From assembly GCA_035542775.1 (NCBI GenBank), contig DATKKX010000449.1:1-12828 (forward strand): 12,828 nt of DNA, written 5' to 3'. The notes below the pieces were generated by a model, which did not search any database, was not told the origin of the DNA, and saw nothing but the letters and a program-made list of their open reading frames with translations. Shown piece after piece: positions 1-6,862 of this stretch; the stretch's first letter is position 1; the number at the start of each line of letters is the position of its first letter. This DNA comes from DATKKX01 sp035542775 (GTDB lineage Bacteria; Planctomycetota; Phycisphaerae; UBA1845; UTPLA1). Position numbers and translations under genes: made by a program.

Positions 1-1
1 T

Positions 2-2089
2 AGTGTTCTCCTCGGACACGTCCGGCAGGCCCCATGCCTCCACACCCTTGGCCGCCCAGGCCTTGAACTCCTTCTCAAACGCCGCCGGCTCGCACTTCAG
101 CACCTGCTTGAAGACCTGCTCCTGGGTCACGCCTTCCCGCATCGCTTTCAACATGCCAGGGATCGCCCGGTCGCCGTAGCGCTCGGTGATGAATTCAACC
201 ATCCACTCGCTCTGGGCGTAAGCCAGGCCACGGGCATCAGGCTCGCGCGGCCGGATGAAACCCCAGTCGATCGACTCCAACGTGAACAGGCGATCATGCC
301 GTACCGCGCTGCTCAGCAGGTATTTCACGCTCCAGGACTGCCTCGGCTGCTCCTCGCGGACCGCCAGGCCCTCGGTGAACCAGTGCGGGATGCGATTGTC
401 CGTGACCGCCATGGTAACGGTATGCGTGAACTCGTGCCGCAGCACGTTTACCCAGTTGAACCGGCCGAAGGTCGAGCTGGTCGGTCGTGGGGCCGTCATC
501 GCGATGACTCGCCCGGTGCACGCCCCGATCGTGGCGATGAACGGACGCCCGGCGGTCCGCATGCTGAAGCCCATGTGGTCGGGGAAGACCTCGATGATGG
601 TCCGCTTGTCCAGATCGGCGCCGAAGTCCCGGCAGACTCCGGCATACAGGGCCTCCAGCGACTCGGCGAAATAGGGTCCGATGACGCTGTCGGCCTTGGC
701 GTCGTATTTGATGACAAAGTGCTTCGTCTCCAGCCGCGCGAACTTCTCGAGTTGATCCAGGAGCCCCAGTATGCCGTGCGTGTCCGCGTCAAAGCTGTCC
801 AGTGCGAAGGCCTCGTCGAGCGTCTTTCTGGCCAGCGCCTCTTCGCCGGTTTCCATGTAAAGCCGGCCCAGCTCCGTCCGCGGCGCGGGCCAGGTGGGCG
901 CGTACTCGATCGCCTTGCTCAGGTGCTCCCGGGCCTCGGGGAATCGCCGGTCCGCCCCCAGCCACACGCCCAGGATGCAGTGCATCGCCGCCGGACGCGG
1001 GTTGATCTTCAGGACGCGCTCCTGCGCCGACTGTGATGCAGCCCTGTCACCCATCCACCATTGCGCCGCCGCCAACACTGCCAGGGCCTCGATCGAGTTG
1101 GGATTGACCTCCAGTGCCCGGCCGGCCGCGGCCACGGCATCCTTGTGCTGCCGCTGCGTCATCCGTATGTCGGCCAGCAGGAGCATCGCCGGTACATGCC
1201 GCGGATTGATATCCAGGGCCGTTTCGGCCTCCTGCTCGGCTTTCTCAAAGTCCCACTCCGCCAGAGCGATCCGCCCCAACCCAACATGGGCGTCGGGCAC
1301 TTTTGGATTCTGCGCGCAGATCGCCGCGAAGTCCGACTTGGCCTCTGTCCGGTTGTGCTTCTCCAGCAGCAACTCCGCAGCCGCCAGCCGCCCCGGCCAG
1401 AACAGCGGGTCGATTACGTCGAACGCCTCCTGATAGACCTCGGTCAGCACGTGCTTGGTCCGCTGCACCCTGTTCGGATGGCGCGTCAGGAGGGAGATGC
1501 GGCAGAAGCTCTTGCCCACGTAGACGAGGTCCTCGGGGGCGCTCGGCAGCGTCCCCTCGGTCATCAATCGCTCCACCGGCTCATAGGTATCGATGGCGTC
1601 CTTCTCGCGCCCGAGCATCTCGTAGAGCTGCCCGAGCTGCCAGCGTGCGCGGAGATGCCCGGACTCCAGCTCCAGCGCCCGACGGTTGTGCTCGATGGCC
1701 TCATCGTATTTGCCGATCTCCGCGAGGAGCGCCGCCAGGCACGCATGCCAATCGGCGGATTCCCTCCCCTTCGACTCCAGGCCACGGAGTCGGGCTATCC
1801 CGCCGGCATAATTGCCGATCTGGAGGTCAATCTCCGTTTGCCCGCACGCCGCGCGGACGGCATCCTCGCCTCCCCCGCGGCCGAGGTCGTCGTAGAACTC
1901 GATTGCGGCGTCATAGTCACCCCTGAGGAAGCATTCGCGGGCCGACGAACAAGGCGTTGAAGGTCGAGATGCCGCGGGCTGGGTTTCGGCGGATTGCGTA
2001 TCAGCCGGCTGCGTATCCGTCGGCGGATCAGCCCACGCTGAGGGCACGCAGGCAAGCAGACAAACCAGAACGTGACGACAAGTGAGCAT
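2..2089 (-). CDS. Exported TPR protein with C-terminal HExxH metallopeptidase domain (peptidase MA-like), partial at left edge
   Basis: Reading frame followed by hand from ATG 2087-2089 to the window edge: 696 codons without a stop, so the C-terminus lies outside. Residues 1-20 form a signal peptide ending PSAWA before DPPTD, then a Thr/Gln/Pro/Ala-rich linker (about 21-45). Residues about 55-440 carry many tetratricopeptide repeats, for example GKYDEAIEHNRRALEL and FEKAEQEAETALDINP. From about 452 (LETKHFVIKYD) a gluzincin-type domain begins. It contains HEFTH at 552-556 and HWFTEG with Glu573, matching the HExxH plus downstream Glu zinc site of peptidase-MA-like proteins (DUF1570/PF13485 type). 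The active-site residues are present, so a real zinc peptidase is plausible; substrate unknown. TPRs presumably bind partner proteins or peptides on the outside. No Shine-Dalgarno precedes the start. The ATG is chosen because it gives the signal peptide. Confidence 0.88.
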   Translation of the reverse strand, partial: MLTCRHVLVCLLACVPSAWADPPTDTQPADTQSAETQPAASRPSTPCSSARECFLRGDYDAAIEFYDDLGRGGGEDAVRAACGQTEIDLQIGNYAGGIARLRGLESKGRESADWHACLAALLAEIGKYDEAIEHNRRALELESGHLRARWQLGQLYEMLGREKDAIDTYEPVERLMTEGTLPSAPEDLVYVGKSFCRISLLTRHPNRVQRTKHVLTEVYQEAFDVIDPLFWPGRLAAAELLLEKHNRTEAKSDFAAICAQNPKVPDAHVGLGRIALAEWDFEKAEQEAETALDINPRHVPAMLLLADIRMTQRQHKDAVAAAGRALEVNPNSIEALAVLAAAQWWMGDRAASQSAQERVLKINPRPAAMHCILGVWLGADRRFPEAREHLSKAIEYAPTWPAPRTELGRLYMETGEEALARKTLDEAFALDSFDADTHGILGLLDQLEKFARLETKHFVIKYDAKADSVIGPYFAESLEALYAGVCRDFGADLDKRTIIEVFPDHMGFSMRTAGRPFIATIGACTGRVIAMTAPRPTSSTFGRFNWVNVLRHEFTHTVTMAVTDNRIPHWFTEGLAVREEQPRQSWSVKYLLSSAVRHDRLFTLESIDWGFIRPREPDARGLAYAQSEWMVEFITERYGDRAIPGMLKAMREGVTQEQVFKQVLKCEPAAFEKEFKAWAAKGVEAWGLPDVSEENT

Positions 2090-2106
2090 GCGGTTTTTCA
2101 GCGGGC

Positions 2107-2124
2107 CGAGGATCATCGTCCTCG
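2107..2124. promoter_or_regulatory. Operator-like perfect dyad in the divergent intergenic region
   Basis: CGAGGA-TCATCG-TCCTCG: perfect 6-bp inverted repeat with a 6-bp centre, inside the 72-bp gap between the divergently transcribed TPR-peptidase gene and the membrane-protein gene. It ends one base before a TTGACG that could be the -35 of the plus-strand gene (2125-2130). It could bind a dimeric regulator of both genes or form a short hairpin in the minus-strand leader. No cognate regulator is visible here. Confidence 0.35.
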
Positions 2125-2138
2125 TTGACGGCATTTTG

Positions 2139-2144
2139 ATTGTA
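2139..2144 (-). promoter_or_regulatory. Candidate -10 box for the TPR-peptidase gene
   Basis: On the minus strand 2144-2139 reads TACAAT, five of six to the sigma-70 -10 consensus, and would give a leader of about 43 nt before the ATG at 2089. The -35 region (TTCCAT at a 17-nt spacer) is poor, so this is only a candidate. Confidence 0.25.
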
Positions 2145-2161
2145 GAGAGGATACAGGCCCA

Positions 2162-2935
2162 ATGGAATCCGCTTCGCACGAGAACAAGCCGGAGATACCC
2201 ACTCTGGCTTACGCACCGGCACGAGTCGGCCGGTTTCAGGCCTTGTGCCGGCGGGCGCCCGTCAATGAGAGAAGGAGAGGGCTTAAGCTCTGGGCCGCGG
2301 TCACCATCTGTTTGTACCTTGCCGCGTGCACGGTGCTGTTCCTGCCGATCGCGACGACGCTTTTCGGCAAGGAAGGAGAGGTATCCGTTATTGCCTCGGC
2401 TCTGCTCGGATACGAGTTCTGGGCGATCGCGGCGATACTGGTTGTCGCCCAGATCCTCATGCTGGCGGTGCCGGTTCGAGCCTCTTGGGATTACCAGATC
2501 AAGCCTCGGCGTCTGATGGTGCCGCTGGTAGCCGCCAGCGTGCTCATGGCCGTGCTGACCGCCGGCACCGTCGTGTCGTTGCTGACGCTCCCCTTCAGCG
2601 ACGATCCGCCGACGATCGCCGTCGTTGTCGCCGGCGCTGTCGTGCTCGCCTCGTGGCTGCTTTGGTACCTGCTCTTCGCGAGCTGCAGGCATACGTCGCC
2701 CGACGCGGTGATTAGCCATGTGCAGAAGCGCCTGCTGCAGGGCAGCATCGTGGAATTGATCGTGGCGCTGGGCTGTCACATCTGGGTGCGTCGACGCGGC
2801 GATTGCAGCGCGCCGATCCTGACGTTCTGGGCGATTTGCGCCGGCTTCGTCATCATGCTGCTCGCCTTTGGACCGAGCGTGTTTTACCTGTTTGTGGCAC
2901 GATCGAGGAAGATGCGGCCTCGGAGCGCGGACTGA
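2162..2935 (+). CDS. Six-helix integral membrane protein of unknown function
   Basis: 257 residues, starting ATG with a weak purine-rich AGAGAGG 11 nt upstream. The first 40 residues are polar and cytosolic-looking (NERRRG before the first helix). Hydrophobic segments lie at about 41-68, 74-104, 118-143, 150-173, 192-208 (shorter, possibly re-entrant) and 219-246, with a basic C-terminal tail. The stretch VRRRGDCSAP at 209-218 followed by TFW and LLAFGPSVFYLF (234-244) is a pattern I associate with a common uncharacterised planctomycete membrane family; this is recognition from memory, not a search result. No catalytic motif or transporter signature is seen. It is the only plus-strand gene, divergent from the TPR-peptidase gene and convergent with the next, the stop codons being separated by 13 bp. 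Confidence 0.82.
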   Translation: MESASHENKPEIPTLAYAPARVGRFQALCRRAPVNERRRGLKLWAAVTICLYLAACTVLFLPIATTLFGKEGEVSVIASALLGYEFWAIAAILVVAQILMLAVPVRASWDYQIKPRRLMVPLVAASVLMAVLTAGTVVSLLTLPFSDDPPTIAVVVAGAVVLASWLLWYLLFASCRHTSPDAVISHVQKRLLQGSIVELIVALGCHIWVRRRGDCSAPILTFWAICAGFVIMLLAFGPSVFYLFVARSRKMRPRSAD

Positions 2936-2948
2936 TAAAGACATTTCG

Positions 2949-4880
2949 CTAACGCCGCAGCCAGACGCGGAAGGTTGCGTTGCGATAGGTGGGCTCGAAC
3001 TCGCTGTCGGGAGGCGCCAGGCCCGCAAGGCTCTCGTCGTTGGTCAGGATGATGAGGTCGAGTCGCCCGGGCAGGGGAACGCCCGATAGGCTGTCGAATC
3101 TGCGCCGCAGTCGATCGCTCTCGCTCGACGGCAGCAGGCAGGCCCATGAGCCCATGGCGTTCGTCTTGGCGATCTGGCACTGTTGCTCCGGCGTATAGTC
3201 GGAGAGCGGGGCGAAGGTGTGGGCCTGTGAGGCCTGGTATTTGGCGTGGCCCAGCCAGAAGATGGTGACGTAGCGGCGACGCACGAATTCCTGAAAGCGC
3301 GGGCCGCTCATGCCGATCGTCCGGCACAGGGCGATCAGGCGGGCCTCCATCGCTGCATCCGGCAGCGTGCTTAGCGCGGCGTCAGGGAGAAAGCTGTATC
3401 CGGGTCGGAATGCCGCCCACCAGGCATAGACTTGGTGGTCGAATGTACTGACGACCTCGCAATCCGCGTACCGCGGCTTTGAGAGTTCCCCGACAAGGGC
3501 GCCAAAGTCCGAGCGGTACGTCGGGCCCAGGGCCTGCCACTCAGGGAAATCCGACCGAGTGTGATCAGTCCTGCCGGCCAGACGCGAGGCTCGCTCGAGG
3601 CTCCAGGCGACCGATACGATGAGTATGACAACCACCAGGGCGGGCCAGGCAGCCGTCGTTGCGATGTTGCGCGGCGGGCCGGCCGCGTATCGTCGCACGG
3701 CGTCAATGATCGCCGTGAGGGCCTGTAGAGCAAAGGCCAGCAGCGTGAGAAACACGAAGGTGTGAAAGCCGATGGCGAAGTGATACACCTGCAGGGCCTC
3801 GCCGGTGATCATGCAGGTCAGCGGCAGGGACAGATAGGCTGCCGTGCACAGACCGGCCAGGCCCAGGGTAAGGCGCGTTCGTTCGCTTCGCGTCGCCGCG
3901 TCCGCTGACAGCCTGCCCAGGCCCGCGGCGCAGATCGCGACCAGCCAGACGGCGCGGAGGTAGGAGAAATTGGGATACGGGAGCCAGAGCGGGGCGGACC
4001 GATTGACGTGAAAGATGCCGAGTCGGCGAGAGACATCCGGCAGCTCGCAGGCCCGCTGAACGATGCATGGAACGGCAAAAATCACGAAGGCCGCAATAAA
4101 AAGCAAGACATCCCTCAAGAGCCGCCGGCCCGCCGACGAACGCCGCCAGAGGATGTACAGAAACAGGAACGGCGTGCAGAGGGCGAAGGTCACCGCGGAA
4201 TAGGGATCGGCCTGGAGCAGCATCGCGGAGGAAATCCCGAAGCAGATCCAGGGCCAGGCGCGGCTGTGGCAGCGGTCGTCGACCAGGAAAGAAAAGAACA
4301 AGGCCGCGCAGATGCACAACAGGATGCTGCTGGGGAAGGGCCGGGTAATGCGAAGGCCCCAGAATTCGAGCGCGATCGGATAGCTTTGCAGAAAGGGAAG
4401 GCGGGCGGTGAGATGACCGAGCCAGGCCAGTCCTCCGGAGATGATGAGCACCGTTACCGCTCTGGCCACGAGCGGATTCACCCTGAGCCGGCAGAGCATC
4501 GCGGCACACGCGAGATAGAAGGCGAGGAATCCGAGCAGGTCCACCAGCATGAAGCCGGCAACGCCGAAGATCCGGAGGCCGAGGCCGTGCGGCAGGCTCG
4601 ACCACATCGGAAACGGGGCGACGCCGTTTCCGGCCTGCTCGCGAACAACCGACTCGCTCAGTCGAGCCCGCGAGATGGCGCTGATGAAGGGATAGTTCTC
4701 GATGTCGCCGGCGCGGTACATGGCGACAATTGATACCGGCTCATCCGGATGGACGGCCCGCGAGGCGATCCAGTAGCTCGACGCGCTGAAGAGCACGGCG
4801 AGTAGGAAGGGCCAGTCGGCGCGGAATCGCGGGAAGACGGTTTGTCGGGCATAGTGCAAGAATGAGGCGCGCGAGAGCAT
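2949..4880 (-). CDS. Large polytopic membrane protein, GT-C glycosyltransferase-like
   Basis: 643 residues from ATG 4878-4880; an in-frame stop 18 nt upstream makes this the earliest ATG. No Shine-Dalgarno. A first helix (about 24-41) is followed by RAVHPDEP at 42-48. An acidic pair in the first exported loop is the usual catalytic or metal-site position in GT-C lipid-sugar-dependent glycosyltransferases. About ten more hydrophobic segments follow (104-130, 138-152, 184-200, 208-224, 228-246, 256-276, 307-322, 337-357, 370-392, 410-427). After residue 430 comes a soluble region of roughly 210 residues, probably extracytoplasmic, rich in aromatic residues and ending RVWLRR. The layout fits transfer of a sugar from a polyprenyl-phosphate donor, but no exact family is recognised and no sugar-pathway genes adjoin. 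A membrane protein with another role is possible. Confidence 0.85.
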   Translation of the reverse strand: MLSRASFLHYARQTVFPRFRADWPFLLAVLFSASSYWIASRAVHPDEPVSIVAMYRAGDIENYPFISAISRARLSESVVREQAGNGVAPFPMWSSLPHGLGLRIFGVAGFMLVDLLGFLAFYLACAAMLCRLRVNPLVARAVTVLIISGGLAWLGHLTARLPFLQSYPIALEFWGLRITRPFPSSILLCICAALFFSFLVDDRCHSRAWPWICFGISSAMLLQADPYSAVTFALCTPFLFLYILWRRSSAGRRLLRDVLLFIAAFVIFAVPCIVQRACELPDVSRRLGIFHVNRSAPLWLPYPNFSYLRAVWLVAICAAGLGRLSADAATRSERTRLTLGLAGLCTAAYLSLPLTCMITGEALQVYHFAIGFHTFVFLTLLAFALQALTAIIDAVRRYAAGPPRNIATTAAWPALVVVILIVSVAWSLERASRLAGRTDHTRSDFPEWQALGPTYRSDFGALVGELSKPRYADCEVVSTFDHQVYAWWAAFRPGYSFLPDAALSTLPDAAMEARLIALCRTIGMSGPRFQEFVRRRYVTIFWLGHAKYQASQAHTFAPLSDYTPEQQCQIAKTNAMGSWACLLPSSESDRLRRRFDSLSGVPLPGRLDLIILTNDESLAGLAPPDSEFEPTYRNATFRVWLRR

Positions 4881-5003
4881 CGAAAGTCCGCTGGATCAAT
4901 GAGATGGCGAGTCCTTCCCGGTGCACGGATCGCCCGAACTGTTATCGGCATCGACGGCTCGTTGGGATGATGGGCGGAGTGGCAGTTGCGTTTTCGTATC
5001 AGT

Positions 5004-5026
5004 CCGCGCGGCACGAAGCCCCGCGG
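5004..5026 (-). terminator. Hairpin just after the small coiled-coil gene, possible terminator
   Basis: CCGCGCGGC (5004-5012) pairs with GCCCCGCGG (5018-5026): eight base pairs with one internal C-C mismatch and a 5-nt loop (TTCGT on the minus strand). It starts 6 nt beyond the stop codon of the 76-residue gene. There is no U-tract after it, so it may act as a 3'-end stabiliser or a Rho-linked stop instead of an intrinsic terminator. The rest of 4881-5031 shows no gene and no clear promoter for the downstream membrane protein. Confidence 0.4.
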
Positions 5027-5031
5027 ATGAA

Positions 5032-5262
5032 TCAGCGGCGGGTTTCTCGCAGCCGTGCCTCGGCATCGAAAATGCGGTACTTCATGGCAATGCGCCAATC
5101 AGCCAAGGCGCTGACGGCGTCGGCGATGGATCGGCAGATCTCCCTATGCCTTCGCCTGGTTTCTTCGAGCAGCGCCTGGAGATGACCTTGCTGCTCGCGG
5201 GGCAGGGAATGGATGCGAGCCTCCAACTCCGCCAGTCTTGTCTGGAATGTTTCTTCTGTCAT
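5032..5262 (-). CDS. Small coiled-coil protein, unknown function
   Basis: 76 residues when started at ATG 5260-5262, which is preceded by a G-rich AGGGGGG with a spacing of about 6 nt. An in-frame ATG nine codons upstream (5289) adds MDSGSGGTP, which reads through that ribosome-binding site and is less likely. The protein is charged and helical: MTEETF, then heptad-like LAELEARIHSL, LQALLEETRRRHREI, and a conserved-looking end DWRIAMKYRIFDAEA at 55-69. There is no membrane segment or signal peptide. I recall similar short proteins with a DWR...KY.IFD end in planctomycetes, without assigned function; that is memory, not a search. It lies alone between two membrane-protein genes, with 168 bp upstream and 151 bp downstream, so it is probably transcribed by itself or by read-through from 5431-6774. 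Confidence 0.72.
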   Translation of the reverse strand: MTEETFQTRLAELEARIHSLPREQQGHLQALLEETRRRHREICRSIADAVSALADWRIAMKYRIFDAEARLRETRR

Positions 5263-5360
5263 CGGTGTCCCCCCTGATCCCGAATCCAAGACCTTCCGGC
5301 CCTATTCAAGTGTACGACGCGGCACTGGTGAGAGTCCAATGAGAGACCAGACGGAGCGAA

Positions 5361-5380
5361 GTCACGAGCGCAGCTGTGAC
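5361..5380 (-). terminator. Hairpin between the GT-like gene and the coiled-coil gene
   Basis: GTCAC-G-AGC / GCT-GTGAC: eight base pairs with one bulged base and a GCA loop, 51 bp past the stop codon of the 5431-6774 gene. No U-tract follows on the minus strand. It may be a weak terminator or an operator-like dyad upstream of the coiled-coil gene. The remainder of 5263-5430 shows nothing recognisable. Confidence 0.3.
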
Positions 5381-5430
5381 ATTATGGCCCGATGGATACG
5401 GACGTCGGCCGCGTCACCGTCCGATAGGCG

Positions 5431-6774
5431 TCAGGGCGGGATGATGTTGAAGTAGAGCGTGCTGTAGGCCAGGCATGCGAGCGTGAAGGGAATGTAGCGT
5501 CGAGTGGTGATGTAAGGTGCGATCACCACCAGCCAGATGGGAATGAAGTCGAGCGAGTAACGGTAAAAACCGGCACGCTGGGCGCCGGTGGTGTGGTAGC
5601 CCATGACAGCGATCATGACAAGGAATGACGCCAGCATGAGGGCGCGGGCCCGGCGATCCTGCCACCAGTGTATGACCGTGGGAACGATCGCCAGCAGCAA
5701 CGGGCTGGTGAACCAGATGCTGCCGCCTTCGATGTCATCGGTGACCGGGTAGAGTTGGCCGCCGCGAATGTCCCACTCGGGGTAAGCCCAGAACATGGCC
5801 TTGGCGTGCCGGAGCAAATAGTCGGGACCGTAGAACTGCCGGCTGGCGTCGATGCCGATCTTGTCGAGCCGCTCGTCGTACATGCGGAGGTAGCCGGTGT
5901 CGAAGGGATTGCCGAACTTGAGGGCATTCAAGGTCACTGGCACGCCGCCGATGACGACGAGGCCGGCGAGGGCCAGGAAGAATCGCCCGGGAATGCGCCG
6001 GCTGTGGGGGGGCGGCATCGCCGCGACAGGTTGGAGTGGTTCACCGTGGACGGTGGGGCCGGTTTGCGACCCCGAGGCGGTCTGGGCTCGCCGCTCCCAT
6101 GCCAAACCCAGCAGCGGCAGGGCGTAGAGACAAGTCATCTGCCGCGACCAGGCCGCGAGCGCCAGGCCGAAAACCGCCGGCCAGATGCGACGGCGGCCGA
6201 GCAGGTCTCCTGCGATTAACAGCAGGCCCGAGACCGCAAGGACGTGGTTGATCTTGTAGATGCTGCCTTCGCCGGCATAGGTGAGGACGGGTCGCAGGCT
6301 CGTGCCGGCGATCAGATAGACGGTCAGCACGGCCGCCCAGGGCGGGGACTTGCCGACGGTGCGAAAGGCCCAATAGCCAAGGAACGGCAGAGGCAACGCG
6401 ACCATCATGACAAAGATGACCGGATGCAGGGCTTCGTGCGGCGAGTCCTGCCAGCCGGAGTACGTCGCCAGCCAGTCGCTCAGAGAGGTGCCGACGTAGG
6501 AGAGAATGACGAACGCCAGGCCGACGACGTTGTAGTGGCTGCCGTTGAAGTGGACGTCTTCCTGGAAGTCGTTTGACAGGGCAAGGGTGCCATTTCGCCA
6601 GGCGAGGGCTTCGGCGAGAGCGGTGTTTCCGTCCGGTGTGACTCTCCACTTGGACAAGTTGACCTTGGGGCCGACGATGAGATACAGCCCCACGAGCATG
6701 AGGATGAGGCAGCCCCAGACCTGCCAGCGGGGGGTGCAGGAAGACGGGGGGATCTCGGAAGACGGCAGTGGCAT
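5431..6774 (-). CDS. Polytopic membrane glycosyltransferase-like protein (GT39/RgtA-D type)
   Basis: 447 residues from ATG 6772-6774. Helices lie at about 18-35, 83-97, 116-137, 146-162, 175-191, 198-226, 264-284, 356-371, 376-392, 406-421 and 427-445. Three segments match a pattern seen in GT-C type Dol-P-mannosyltransferase-like proteins: EALAWRNGTLAL (55-66) followed by a loop with HFNGSHYNVVG, KFGNPFDTGY (286-295), and GFYRYSLDFIP (402-412) near the last helices. The usual role is to move a sugar from a polyprenyl-phosphate carrier onto an acceptor on the outer face of the membrane; donor and acceptor cannot be told here. The insert 227-262 (SGSQTGP, PPPHSRR) is polar and probably a disordered cytosolic loop. 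No ribosome-binding site precedes the start, and a TATAAT box lies 6 nt upstream, so the mRNA may be leaderless. It is not similar in sequence to the 2949-4880 protein by eye. Confidence 0.85.
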   Translation of the reverse strand: MPLPSSEIPPSSCTPRWQVWGCLILMLVGLYLIVGPKVNLSKWRVTPDGNTALAEALAWRNGTLALSNDFQEDVHFNGSHYNVVGLAFVILSYVGTSLSDWLATYSGWQDSPHEALHPVIFVMMVALPLPFLGYWAFRTVGKSPPWAAVLTVYLIAGTSLRPVLTYAGEGSIYKINHVLAVSGLLLIAGDLLGRRRIWPAVFGLALAAWSRQMTCLYALPLLGLAWERRAQTASGSQTGPTVHGEPLQPVAAMPPPHSRRIPGRFFLALAGLVVIGGVPVTLNALKFGNPFDTGYLRMYDERLDKIGIDASRQFYGPDYLLRHAKAMFWAYPEWDIRGGQLYPVTDDIEGGSIWFTSPLLLAIVPTVIHWWQDRRARALMLASFLVMIAVMGYHTTGAQRAGFYRYSLDFIPIWLVVIAPYITTRRYIPFTLACLAYSTLYFNIIPP

Positions 6775-6780
6775 CGCCAG

Positions 6781-6809
6781 ATTATAAGCGATGGGCGCGG
6801 GGCGCGCAA
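6781..6809 (-). promoter_or_regulatory. Sigma-70-type promoter giving a probably leaderless mRNA
   Basis: Minus strand: TTGCGC (6809-6804), a 17-bp spacer, then a perfect TATAAT (6786-6781). Transcription would start about 6-7 nt downstream, at or next to the A of the ATG at 6774, leaving no room for a ribosome-binding site. Confidence 0.6.
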
Positions 6810-6814
6810 TCGCT
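6787..6814. promoter_or_regulatory. Inverted repeat flanking the -35/-10 spacer, operator candidate
   Basis: AGCGAT (6787-6792) and ATCGCT (6809-6814) are perfect inverted copies whose centres are 22 bp apart, about two helical turns. They frame the spacer and the -35 of the promoter for the 5431-6774 gene, with further GCGC symmetry inside. The position suits a repressor site; no binding protein is identified. Confidence 0.35.
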
Positions 6815-6862
6815 CCTTGATTGGCAGCATCCGATCGCTCTGCTTCCCGCTTTGACGCGGAG

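Noticed and set aside
1061..1960. Open plus-strand frame of 299 codons
   Set aside because: It is antisense to the TPR-peptidase gene, whose frame runs uninterrupted from 2089 to the window edge and has clear repeats and HEFTH. The plus-strand translation shows no domain.
2936..2948. Bidirectional terminator between the convergent genes
   Set aside because: The 13-bp gap and its immediate flanks contain no inverted repeat or T-tract.
3703..4605. Open minus-strand frame of 300 codons inside the 2949-4880 gene
   Set aside because: It is an alternative frame of the membrane-protein gene, Pro/Arg/His-rich without hydrophobic segments, while the main frame gives well-formed helices.
4008..4733. 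Open plus-strand frame of 241 codons
   Set aside because: It is antisense to the same membrane-protein gene, very charged (Glu/Gly/Arg), and has no ribosome-binding site or family resemblance.
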